Shown: in pieces, positions 1-7,078 of the stretch
How the letters are laid out: each line of letters starts with the position of its first letter
How positions within the stretch are numbered: position 1 is the first letter of the stretch
From: Nitrospira sp.
GTDB taxonomy: Bacteria > Nitrospirota > Nitrospiria > Nitrospirales > Nitrospiraceae
Reading direction: 5' to 3'
Length of the DNA: 13,848 bases
Assembly (NCBI GenBank): GCA_025360665.1
Contig: JANYBU010000151.1
Coordinates: forward strand, 1 to 13,848
Notes under the pieces: generated by a model
What the model was told of the DNA's origin: nothing
What the model saw: the letters and a program-made list of their open reading frames with translations, nothing else
The model's database searches: none
Position numbers and translations under genes: made by a program

Positions 1-1
1 C

Positions 2-1498
2 GCCACGACTCTCGATGAATACCGAAAGCATATTGAGAAAGACGGAGCCCTCAAGCGACGGTTCCAACCGATTCACGTCCAGCCGCCGAGCATCGAAGAA
101 ACAGTGCTGATCATCCAAGGGCTTCGCGATCGGTACGAAGAGCATCATGGTGTCGAGATTTCCGAAGAGGCCATCCTCGAGGCAGTCAAGCTGTCCGATC
201 GATACATTAGCGACCGCTTTCTCCCGGACAAGGCCATCGATTTGATCGACGAGACGGGGTCACGCGCAAAATTGCAGACGTATGCGCTGCCGTCGGATCT
301 GAAGGCGATGGAACAAGAGCTGAAGAAAGTCTCTCGCGAAAAGGAACTGGCCATCTCGATGCAGAGCTTCGAGGAAGCTGTTCGTCATCGCGAGGAAGAA
401 GAACGACTGCGCAAACTTCTCGATGAATCTAAGCGCGAGTGGAAAAAGAATCAGGAAAAGAACAAGCCGACGATCGGAAAAGAAGACGTGGCCTATGTCG
501 TCTCTAAGATGACGGGCATTCCGCTCTTCAAGCTCGAAGAAGAAGAATCGAACAAACTGCTGCGCATGGAGGAATTCCTCCATAAGCGCGTAGTCGGACA
601 GAACGAAGCGATCTCTGCCGTGGCTCGGGCCATTCGGCGTTCACGCGCCGGTCTCAAGGAAGCGCGGAAGCCTATCGGGTCCTTTATCTTCCTAGGACCC
701 ACCGGGGTTGGGAAAACCGAGCTGGCAAGAACGTTAGCTGAGTTCCTCTTCAATAGTGAAGACTCACTCATTCGGATCGACATGTCCGAATATCAGGAAA
801 AGTTCACCAGTTCTCGACTCTTCGGAGCCCCTCCGGGGTACGTGGGATATGAAGAAGGTGGCCAATTGACTGAACGGGTCCGGCGTCGGCCCTATTCAGT
901 GGTCTTGTTCGACGAAATCGAAAAGGCCCATCCTGATGTGTTCAATATCCTGCTGCAGGTATTGGACGACGGGGTGCTGACCGACAGCCTCGGGCGCAAA
1001 ATCGACTTCAAGAATTGCGTCATCATCATGACCTCCAATATCGGGACCAAGATGATCCAGAAGGGGGTCTCGCTTGGATTCCAGAGCACGGAAGGCGATC
1101 AGGAGCGGCATAAGAAGGAAGAAGTGTTGGGAGAATTGCGCCGTTCGTTCAGCCCGGAGTTTCTGAACCGGATCGACGAGATCGTGGTCTTCCATCAATT
1201 AGACAAAACCCATCTCTACAATATCCTCGACATTCTCTTGGGTCAACTCAACCTTCGTCTCCTTGAGAAGGGTGTGGAGCTCGAGGTCGAGGATGACGTC
1301 AAGCAGTGGTTGATTAAAGAAGGCTACGAACCGCTCTACGGAGCCAGACCGATGCGCCGGACGATTCAGCGTGCGATCGGCGATCCACTCTCCGAAGAGA
1401 TGATTAAGGGACGGTTCAAGGAATGCCGAAAGATCCGTGTGGTCCTTCGCGACGGCGCTCCGGCATTCATCGAGCAGGAGGCGATGGCTGGCGTCTAA
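2..1498 (+). CDS. clpC: ClpC-type Clp ATPase (AAA+ unfoldase), 5' end cut by window
   Basis: ATP-driven protein unfoldase that feeds substrates to the ClpP protease in the cytoplasm. The frame is open from base 2, so the gene starts before the window; 498 residues are visible. Base 2 falls in the end of the first AAA+ domain (ATTLDEYRKHIEKD, then RRFQPI). Next comes LSDRYISDRFLPDKAIDLID and a short charged coiled-coil middle domain (about 290-460), whose small size points to ClpC rather than ClpB. The second AAA+ domain has Walker A GPTGVGKTE (695-721), Walker B VVLFDEIEKAHPD (about 898-936) and a C-terminal domain ending at the TAA. A Leu-Gly-Phe tripeptide at 1073-1081 sits where the ClpP-docking [LIV]GF loop lies, which supports partnership with ClpP; ClpB lacks this loop. 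A strong hairpin 43 bases downstream suggests it ends a transcription unit. The family is certain; the ClpC label is very likely. Confidence 0.93.
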   Translation, partial: ATTLDEYRKHIEKDGALKRRFQPIHVQPPSIEETVLIIQGLRDRYEEHHGVEISEEAILEAVKLSDRYISDRFLPDKAIDLIDETGSRAKLQTYALPSDLKAMEQELKKVSREKELAISMQSFEEAVRHREEEERLRKLLDESKREWKKNQEKNKPTIGKEDVAYVVSKMTGIPLFKLEEEESNKLLRMEEFLHKRVVGQNEAISAVARAIRRSRAGLKEARKPIGSFIFLGPTGVGKTELARTLAEFLFNSEDSLIRIDMSEYQEKFTSSRLFGAPPGYVGYEEGGQLTERVRRRPYSVVLFDEIEKAHPDVFNILLQVLDDGVLTDSLGRKIDFKNCVIIMTSNIGTKMIQKGVSLGFQSTEGDQERHKKEEVLGELRRSFSPEFLNRIDEIVVFHQLDKTHLYNILDILLGQLNLRLLEKGVELEVEDDVKQWLIKEGYEPLYGARPMRRTIQRAIGDPLSEEMIKGRFKECRKIRVVLRDGAPAFIEQEAMAGV

Positions 1499-1540
1499 TG
1501 TCCCAGCCCTGTACCTGCGCGACGCCATCGCATAGAGTAC

Positions 1541-1585
1541 GACACGGCCCTTGTGGCGCCAGCGGCCACAAGGGCCGTGTTATTT
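1541..1585 (+). terminator. Strong hairpin terminator after clpC
   Basis: A perfect 16-bp stem pairs 1542-1557 (acacggcccttgtggc) with 1565-1580 (gccacaagggccgtgt) around a 7-base loop. It is followed by tatttgg, so the U-tract is weak (four T in five bases). Its place 43 bases after the clpC stop and before tsaD fits an intrinsic or assisted terminator. The stem is long and GC-rich enough that it could also stabilise the clpC 3' end. Because it separates clpC from tsaD, tsaD probably has its own promoter between about 1585 and 1640, but I see no good -35/-10 pair there. Confidence 0.8.
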
Positions 1586-1645
1586 GGCATCTCTCAGACT
1601 GATGCAGTTTTCATCGATCCAGGTCGCGTGATCGGCAAAGACTTC

Positions 1646-2707
1646 ATGATGACGACCCTTGAACAGCCCACTTCCGTCTGGATGCCGGGGCCCATCCTTG
1701 GTATCGAGACATCGTGTGATGAAACAGCCGCATCGGTGCTTGCCGTAGACGGTGCCGTCCTCTCGAACGTTATTTCGTCGCAGCATGCCGTTCATCAGCG
1801 ATTCGGAGGCGTCGTTCCAGAGCTTGCCTCCCGTGCCCACATTGAATCGATTGAAGATGTTTCCGCTGCGGCGCTGCAACAAGCCGGTCTCGCATGGATC
1901 GATCTCACTGGAATCGCCGTCACTCAGGGACCCGGCCTAGCCGGCGCGCTCCTCGTCGGAGTCAACTATGCAAAAGCGCTGGCCTATGCCTTGAATATTC
2001 CGGTGGTCGGCGTAAGCCATCTCGAGGGCCACATCGCTTCCGCCTGGTTGCAGGACCCAGCATTTCCATTACCCTGCGTGGTTCTGGTTGTCTCGGGTGG
2101 ACATACCCATCTCTATTACAAGGAGCCCAGCGGTCACTGCCGGCTCCTTGGCGGTACCAGAGACGATGCGGCTGGGGAGGCCTTTGACAAAGGCGCTCAG
2201 TTACTTGGACTGGAATATCCTGGGGGACCAGCCATCGATCGCTTGGCGCGGCTGGGAAGCCCAGACGCCATTGCATTTCCACGTTCATATCTCAAGAAGG
2301 GGAGTCTTGATTTTAGTTTTAGCGGTTTAAAAACCTCGTTGCTGTATGCACTTCAAGCAATGCCTGAGCAATCTCGCATATTGCGAGCTGCTGACTTCGC
2401 GGCCGGTTATCAGGAGGCCATCGTGGCCGTCTTGGTTGACAAAGCCTTTGCCGCAGTCCAGTCATCCGGCGCTCTTGCATTGGCCGTCGTCGGAGGGGTA
2501 TCCGCCAATTCTCGGTTGCGCGCGCTGCTCCAGCAACGAGCCGCATCCGAAGACCTGCGCCTGAGCCTTCCCCCGCTGGCCTACTGTACGGATAATGCTG
2601 CGATGATCGCGGCAGCGGGGAGGCAGGCTCTTCGCGCAGGACTCCGTGCATCCCTGGACATTGATGCCCACGCCTCGATGGTTTCACCATTCGCACAGGC
2701 GATCTAA
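1646..2707 (+). CDS. tsaD: tRNA N6-adenosine threonylcarbamoyltransferase TsaD
   Basis: Transfers the threonylcarbamoyl group from threonylcarbamoyl-AMP to A37 of ANN-decoding tRNAs (t6A), acting with TsaB and TsaE in the cytoplasm. From this start it is 353 residues, near the family's usual 335-350. Landmarks: ILGIETSCDETA at 17-28, the metal-binding HLEGH (His125, His129), SGGHT at 150-154, DDAAGEAFDKGAQLLG at 173-188, GGVSANSRLR at 283-292 and CTDNAAMIAAAG with Asp316. The frame is open back to 1553, but that stretch is the clpC terminator hairpin, so the true start is downstream. ATG 1646 has a weak purine stretch (gcaaag) upstream. ATG 1649 and ATG 1682 (MPGPILGIETS, 341 residues) are alternatives; 1682 matches the usual family N-terminus best but has no visible ribosome site. 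hflX follows closely. Function is certain, start uncertain. Confidence 0.95.
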   Translation: MMTTLEQPTSVWMPGPILGIETSCDETAASVLAVDGAVLSNVISSQHAVHQRFGGVVPELASRAHIESIEDVSAAALQQAGLAWIDLTGIAVTQGPGLAGALLVGVNYAKALAYALNIPVVGVSHLEGHIASAWLQDPAFPLPCVVLVVSGGHTHLYYKEPSGHCRLLGGTRDDAAGEAFDKGAQLLGLEYPGGPAIDRLARLGSPDAIAFPRSYLKKGSLDFSFSGLKTSLLYALQAMPEQSRILRAADFAAGYQEAIVAVLVDKAFAAVQSSGALALAVVGGVSANSRLRALLQQRAASEDLRLSLPPLAYCTDNAAMIAAAGRQALRAGLRASLDIDAHASMVSPFAQAI

Positions 2708-2718
2708 CCAACCGATGT

Positions 2719-2784
2719 AAGGAAACGACGCCCATTCCAGAGATTCACGGACAGGTTCTCGGTCTCCGTGCCAGCCAGCTCGCC
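2719..2784 (+). other. hflX: Upstream coding extension of hflX without an ordinary start codon
   Basis: In frame with the first hflX ATG (2785), codons 2734-2784 read IPEIHGQVLGLRASQLA and run into MLERLYRRR. From memory, long-form HflX proteins have a very similar N-terminus (IHG..xGLKxSQ..xLERLYRRR), so this stretch looks translated. No ATG, GTG or TTG lies in frame between the upstream tsaD stop region and 2785. A possible ribosome site, aagga (2719-2723), sits 10 bases before an ATT codon at 2734 and 4 bases before an ACG at 2728. An out-of-frame ATG-TAA start-stop lies at 2715-2720. Either a rare start codon is used or a base error has hidden the start. Confidence 0.5.
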
Positions 2785-4419
2785 ATGCTGGAGCGGCTGT
2801 ATCGTCGACGTATGCCCGTGGACGACGTCCTCTCATCTGAAGCGGCAAAAACCCTTGCACAGTTCACGCACGAAATTCGGCGTCCCATCGGACTGGTCAT
2901 CACTAGGCGAGGAGCCGTTCAAGACGTCTTAGTCGGTGCCGGTACCGAGCCCTCGCCAACGACTCTGGCCACGTTTCGTGCAAGCCCGCGTTCGCTGAGG
3001 GGCCTTCGGCTGATCCGCTCGCATCTGAAGGAGCAGCCTATCACTCAAGAAGACCTCACCATGCTGGGCCTGCTCAGACTTGACATGGTCGGAACATTGG
3101 CCGTCACCCCGAAAGGCGAACCAGGGTTGCTTGCCCTGGCCCATCTAAATCCACCTAGTCCGCAGGGGCAGTTGTATACACTGCTGAAGCCCACACTGGT
3201 GCATCAATGCCCGGTGAGTTTCGAGACATTCATTCGTGAACTGGAGTCAGACCTTCAACGTCAGAGCGTGTCGCACACGATGGTCCAGAATCAGACCGCC
3301 ATCCTTGTGAGTGCCTCGCCCAAGAGTAAGTCCGAGCAAGAAGACCGCCTCGCCGAGTTAGCTGAACTGGCCTCCTCCGCAGATCTCATGGTGATCGACC
3401 GTTTAGTGCAACGCACCCAGAGCGGCCATCATCGGTTTCAATTGGGAAGCGGCAAGCTCAAAGACGTGCTGATGCAAGCCATGCAAAAGGGGGCGGACCT
3501 GCTCATTTTCGATCAAGATTTAGCTCCCGCGCAGCTGCGCGCCATTGCAGAGATCACCGACCTCACGGTCATCGATCGCACCCAGCTGATTCTCGATATT
3601 TTTGCGCAACGGGCGCATAGCCGAGAAGGTAAGGTGCAGGTCGAGTTGGCGCAACTTCGTTATTTGCTTCCCCGTCTCTCCGGTCAGGGAACGAGTCTCT
3701 CGCGCTTAGGTGGAGGCATTGGCAGCAGAGGTCCCGGTGAAACGAAGCTCGAAACGGACCGCCGTCGCATCAGAGAACGCATCGACTATTTGGAACGAGA
3801 GATCGAGGGCTTTGCCCGTCACCAAGACCAACGCCGATCGCGCCGCGTCCGACAGGCATTCCCAGTTCTCTCCATTGTGGGTTACACAAACGCCGGCAAG
3901 TCGACATTGCTCAACGTCTTAACGAACAGTCAGGTCAGTGCGGCCCCACGCGTGTTTGAAACACTCGATACCACCAGCCGCAGACTGCGTTTCCCGCTTG
4001 GCCGTGAAGTGATCATCACTGACACGGTGGGATTTATTCGCGACCTTCCTAAAGATCTCCTCGCTGCATTCAGAACGACATTGGACGAATTGCGCGATGC
4101 CGACCTCCTCCTCCATGTGGTCGATGCGGGGGCAAAAGATCTGGACGCCCATATCGCAGCGGTCGACACCGTGCTTCAAAGCCTCACCCTCGATCAGCTT
4201 CCACGGGTCCTGGTGTTCAACAAGTGCGATCAGCTTCCGAGCGGGCAAGCGGAGACCCTGTGTCGGCGCTACGGCGCGATCGGGGTTTCGGCGCTGCATT
4301 CGGAGACCTTGCCCCCACTGATCCAGCACCTCGAAGAGCGGTTAGCCGCACTTGTCCCAATGGACGGCACTTCCCAGAAATCCGCAGCCCCGACCGTCAC
4401 GCTTGCATCTCGACCTTAA
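2785..4419 (+). CDS. hflX: GTPase HflX, long form
   Basis: Ribosome-binding GTPase of the Obg-HflX class, which splits stalled or heat-damaged ribosomes. From this ATG it has 544 residues, with roughly 17 more likely encoded upstream. The N-terminal extension (1 to about 165) is that of the long HflX forms. It is followed by the HflX substrate-like domain (about 170-305) and the Gly-rich linker LGGGIGSRGPGE at 308-319. A coiled coil of charged residues covers about 320-357. The G domain has G1 GYTNAGKST (366-374), G3 DTVG (413-416), G4 NKCD (479-482) and G5 SAL (502-504). The tail after about 525 is Ser/Ala/Thr-rich and unstructured-looking. All GTPase motifs are intact. The gene lies 77 bases after tsaD and 34 before nth, so co-transcription is likely. 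The first ATG is used here only as a conservative boundary. Confidence 0.94.
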   Translation: MLERLYRRRMPVDDVLSSEAAKTLAQFTHEIRRPIGLVITRRGAVQDVLVGAGTEPSPTTLATFRASPRSLRGLRLIRSHLKEQPITQEDLTMLGLLRLDMVGTLAVTPKGEPGLLALAHLNPPSPQGQLYTLLKPTLVHQCPVSFETFIRELESDLQRQSVSHTMVQNQTAILVSASPKSKSEQEDRLAELAELASSADLMVIDRLVQRTQSGHHRFQLGSGKLKDVLMQAMQKGADLLIFDQDLAPAQLRAIAEITDLTVIDRTQLILDIFAQRAHSREGKVQVELAQLRYLLPRLSGQGTSLSRLGGGIGSRGPGETKLETDRRRIRERIDYLEREIEGFARHQDQRRSRRVRQAFPVLSIVGYTNAGKSTLLNVLTNSQVSAAPRVFETLDTTSRRLRFPLGREVIITDTVGFIRDLPKDLLAAFRTTLDELRDADLLLHVVDAGAKDLDAHIAAVDTVLQSLTLDQLPRVLVFNKCDQLPSGQAETLCRRYGAIGVSALHSETLPPLIQHLEERLAALVPMDGTSQKSAAPTVTLASRP

Positions 4420-4453
4420 CCCGCTGCACAATCGCCCCTCGCTGGTACGAGCT

Positions 4454-5116
4454 ATGACTACCAAATCTTTACCATCGTTAGATCGGCACGTACGCCTTCG
4501 GGCGATTGCAAAGACACTCCAGCGCACGATGCCAAGCCCGAAAATGGAACTCGGCCATCGTTCCCCTTGGGAGTTGCTCGTGGCCACGATCCTCTCTGCC
4601 CAATGCACCGACCAGCGGGTCAACCAGGTCACACCTTCTCTCTTTCGGCGTTATCAGCGACCGGCAGAGCTGGCAGCGGCTAATCTACCTGAGCTTGAAC
4701 AGCTCATTCGTTCCACTGGATTCTTTAAGAACAAAGCGAAACATCTCATTGCCTCAAGTAAGGCCGTGACCGAGCGTTTCGGCGAACAGGTTCCTCAAAC
4801 CATGGATGAGTTGATCACATTGCCAGGCGTCGGTAGAAAGACAGCGAATGTCATGCTCGGGACCGCCTTCAGCCGGCCCAGTATCGTTGTCGATACCCAC
4901 GTGAAGCGCGTGGCGAAGCGACTCGGCCTGACCAGATCAGACAATCCAGACCGTGTCGAACAGGACCTGCAGCAACTCGTGCCGAAATCCCAGTGGACGG
5001 CCTTCTCGCAACGCCTGTTGTTACATGGCCGCTATGTCTGTCTTGCCAGAAAACCCCAGTGCCGCACCTGTTCGCTTTATCGGCACTGCCCATGGAAAGA
5101 GAAAGGTCCCCAATGA
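4454..5116 (+). CDS. nth: Endonuclease III (DNA glycosylase/AP lyase)
   Basis: Base-excision repair enzyme that removes oxidised pyrimidines and cleaves the abasic site. It has 220 residues, close to E. coli Nth (211). The helix-hairpin-helix motif LPGVGRKTANVML lies at 123-135 with catalytic Lys129. The catalytic Asp147 is in VDTHVKRV. The [4Fe-4S] cluster ligands Cys196, Cys203, Cys206 and Cys212 keep the exact C-X6-C-X2-C-X5-C spacing. The frame is open back to 4352 inside hflX, but the residues before ATG 4454 (many Pro and Arg) do not look like Nth and would overlap hflX by 68 bases, so 4454 is preferred. The ribosome site is weak (acgag). Its stop overlaps the yicC start by four bases (ATGA). 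Confidence 0.96.
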   Translation: MTTKSLPSLDRHVRLRAIAKTLQRTMPSPKMELGHRSPWELLVATILSAQCTDQRVNQVTPSLFRRYQRPAELAAANLPELEQLIRSTGFFKNKAKHLIASSKAVTERFGEQVPQTMDELITLPGVGRKTANVMLGTAFSRPSIVVDTHVKRVAKRLGLTRSDNPDRVEQDLQQLVPKSQWTAFSQRLLLHGRYVCLARKPQCRTCSLYRHCPWKEKGPQ

Positions 5117-5991
5117 TTCGTAGCATGACCGGTTTCGGTCGACGACAGGCCCCCTGGCAGGATGGGTCCTTGACGGTGGAAATGCGCTCCGTCAACCATC
5201 GCTTTCTCGAAATCGCCTGCCGCCTTCCTCGGCCTTTGAGCCACCTGGAAGACTCGTTCAAGAAAGCCATCCAGCAACGCTGTACCCGTGGACGCATCGA
5301 CATCACGGTGACCGTTCAAGGGGGCAAAGGGCGCACCGGAAGCGTTAATCTTGACCAGCCCCTCGCGAAGCAGTACCATCAGGCCCTCCGGACTCTCAAG
5401 AAATCCCTGAAACTGAGCGGTTCCATCGATTTGGCGCTCATGGCCGGGCTCCGTGATGTGGTATCAGTATCGGATCAACCAGCGGAAGACCCAAAATTGG
5501 CAAAGATGGTCCAACGGCTGACCACCCAGGCCCTGACAGATCTTGATGCCATGCGAACGCGCGAAGGGGAGGCCCTGGCAGAGGATATGCGCTCGCGGGT
5601 CCAGACAATTCGGGAGCACAAGACCTGCATTGCCGCACGGACCCCTCGGCTGGCCCAGGAGGCCTTTGACAGAATGAAGATTCGTGTAGAGAAGCTGCTG
5701 GGTTCGGAAATCCCCGATCCCCCCCGGCTCTATCAGGAATTGGCGGTGTACGCGGATCGTGGTGACATTACGGAAGAAATAGTCAGATTGGACTCGCATA
5801 TGATACAGTTTGATGAGACGCTCAACCGTGCAGAATCTGTGGGCAAAACACTCGATTTCCTGCTCCAGGAATTCGGGCGGGAAGTCAACACGATCGGTTC
5901 AAAAGCCAACGACGCGGAAATCGCCGGTCATGTCGTTCAGATGAAGGCCGAACTGGAACGCATTCGCGAACAGGTTCAAAACGTCGAATGA
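5113..5991 (+). CDS. yicC: YicC/YloC family endoribonuclease
   Basis: Member of the YicC/YloC family, whose characterised members in E. coli and B. subtilis are endoribonucleases that affect RNA turnover. It has 292 residues (E. coli 287). The N-terminus MIRSMTGFGR and the VEMRSVNHRFLE block (about 23-34) are the family signature. The C-terminal part has the conserved run DRGDITEEIVRLDSH, then GKTLDFLLQEFGREVNTIGSK near residues 244-264. The frame is open back to 4993 inside nth, but the family start is at ATG 5113. That start has a good ribosome site (aaagg, 5102-5106, 6 bases before) and a 4-base ATGA overlap with nth. The stop in turn overlaps gmk by ATGA. Adjacency to gmk and rpoZ is a widespread arrangement. 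The remA/DUF370 gene often found between yicC and gmk is absent here. Confidence 0.95.
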   Translation: MIRSMTGFGRRQAPWQDGSLTVEMRSVNHRFLEIACRLPRPLSHLEDSFKKAIQQRCTRGRIDITVTVQGGKGRTGSVNLDQPLAKQYHQALRTLKKSLKLSGSIDLALMAGLRDVVSVSDQPAEDPKLAKMVQRLTTQALTDLDAMRTREGEALAEDMRSRVQTIREHKTCIAARTPRLAQEAFDRMKIRVEKLLGSEIPDPPRLYQELAVYADRGDITEEIVRLDSHMIQFDETLNRAESVGKTLDFLLQEFGREVNTIGSKANDAEIAGHVVQMKAELERIREQVQNVE

Positions 5992-6722
5992 GCTCAAGCA
6001 CCACGACAACTTCCACGGTGCCGGCGTCCAGCCAACCGCGGTCCTCGACGGATCGACGGGGAATTCTCTTCATTATCTCCGCACCCTCCGGGACGGGGAA
6101 AACCACGCTCTGCAAACAACTCACGACGAGCCTTCCATGGCTGTGGCATTCAGTGTCCTATACCACAAGGAAGCCGCGGCCAGGCGAAGAGCATGCGCGC
6201 GAGTATTATTTCGTCGAAGAACAAACATTCCAAGAGATGGTTGCGCGAAATGAATTCGTCGAGTGGGCCCGAGTGTATGGACAGCTCTACGGGACGCCGT
6301 GGAAATCGCTGACTGAAAAGATCGATCAGGGGATCGATGTGTTACTGGAGATCGATGTGCAAGGGGCCATGCAGGTCAAGAAGCGATTTGAGGATTCAGT
6401 GTCGATCTTTATCCTTCCTCCCTCGATGACGGTGCTCCGGTCCCGACTCCAAACCAGGGCCTCCGATACACCGGAAGAGATTCAACGGCGGTTGCACAAA
6501 GTGAAAGAAGAGGTCTGGAGCTACCGGGAATATGCCTATATCGTCCGAAACGAAGACCTCGGCCGATCGCTGCGCGATCTCGAAAGCATCTTCTGGTCAG
6601 AACGCTTAAAGACGAAACGATTGAACATGACGTGGCTCGAGAATAATTTCATTCTCGACGATGAACAGAAAACAGGAGATCGCAAAGATCTTTCCTCACC
6701 CAAAGGAGTAACGTATCCATGA
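5988..6722 (+). CDS. gmk: Guanylate kinase with N- and C-terminal extensions
   Basis: Phosphorylates GMP to GDP with ATP, an essential step to GTP and dGTP. It is 244 residues against about 205 in E. coli. The P-loop SAPSGTGKTT is at 31-40, the GMP-binding SYTTRKPRPGE at 57-67, and the LID/core region around LLEIDVQGA (119-127) and RLHKVKEE (168-175) is intact. The first about 22 residues are a Ser/Thr-rich low-complexity leader that precedes the normal start of the fold (RRGILFIISAPSG). The start is kept at ATG 5988 because it forms a 4-base ATGA overlap with yicC. The C-terminal tail after about 222 (Asp/Lys-rich, ending in KGVTYP) is not part of the kinase fold; its last codons contain the rpoZ ribosome site. 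The stop overlaps the rpoZ start. Catalytic function is certain. Confidence 0.95.
   Translation: MSSSTTTTSTVPASSQPRSSTDRRGILFIISAPSGTGKTTLCKQLTTSLPWLWHSVSYTTRKPRPGEEHAREYYFVEEQTFQEMVARNEFVEWARVYGQLYGTPWKSLTEKIDQGIDVLLEIDVQGAMQVKKRFEDSVSIFILPPSMTVLRSRLQTRASDTPEEIQRRLHKVKEEVWSYREYAYIVRNEDLGRSLRDLESIFWSERLKTKRLNMTWLENNFILDDEQKTGDRKDLSSPKGVTYP
6703..6708 (+). promoter_or_regulatory. Shine-Dalgarno of rpoZ inside the gmk tail
   Basis: The sequence aaggag lies 10 bases before the rpoZ ATG (6719) and is read as Lys-Gly codons in the extra C-terminal tail of Gmk. It fixes the rpoZ start and suggests that the tail exists partly to carry this site. Confidence 0.7.
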
Positions 6723-7075
6723 TCGACATGTTGAGACTCTTGCCCCAATACACCACAGATGAATTTGACTCACGCCACCGGCTGGCGATCGTTGCAGGTC
6801 AGCGGGCGAAGCACATTTTGCAAGGATCGCGTCATGGCGCTTCGCGCTTCACCAAAGAAACGACCATCGCCCTCGATGAAGTCCTCCGGGGACAAGTCAA
6901 ATACCTCGTCGGCGAGGAAGCGCGGAATGCGATGAAAGAAGCGAAGCGCGGCAAGGAAGGCGAAATGGAGCGCATTGCCATGATGACCGGCGACGATGCG
7001 AAGGAAATCAAGAAAGAGCTGAGCGTCTATGTCGACGACACCCCGAAGCCAGTGGTGGCTGAGAGCGAGGAGTAA
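6719..7075 (+). CDS. rpoZ: DNA-directed RNA polymerase omega subunit
   Basis: Small subunit that wraps the C-terminal end of beta-prime, aids assembly of RNA polymerase, and in proteobacteria forms part of a ppGpp-binding site. It has 118 residues; E. coli omega has 91. The family core is the block SRHRLAIVAGQRAKHILQGS (about 18-37), followed by TIALDEVLRGQVKY (about 49-62), the equivalent of the conserved AL.E...G.. helix. The remaining half is a charged Lys/Glu-rich tail. The start is fixed by aaggag 10 bases upstream and a 4-base ATGA overlap with gmk. coaBC starts 3 bases after the stop, and its ribosome site lies in the last rpoZ codons. gmk-rpoZ-coaBC is a common bacterial cluster, which supports the call for this short protein. 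Confidence 0.9.
   Translation: MIDMLRLLPQYTTDEFDSRHRLAIVAGQRAKHILQGSRHGASRFTKETTIALDEVLRGQVKYLVGEEARNAMKEAKRGKEGEMERIAMMTGDDAKEIKKELSVYVDDTPKPVVAESEE
7066..7072 (+). promoter_or_regulatory. Shine-Dalgarno that fixes the coaBC GTG start
   Basis: cgaggag within the last codons of rpoZ lies 6 bases before GTG 7079. It favours this GTG over the in-frame ATG at 7097, which has no such site. Confidence 0.65.
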
Positions 7076-7078
7076 TTC

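Noticed and set aside
1553..1645. N-terminal extension of TsaD from GTG 1553
   Set aside because: It is encoded by the second half of the clpC terminator hairpin and does not resemble TsaD.
4352..4453. Longer Nth start at 4352
   Set aside because: It would overlap hflX by 68 bases, and its Pro/Arg-rich residues are not part of the Nth fold; ATG 4454 gives the normal length.
4993..5112. Longer YicC start at 4993
   Set aside because: The YicC signature begins at MIRSMTGFGR (5113), which has a good ribosome site and an ATGA overlap.
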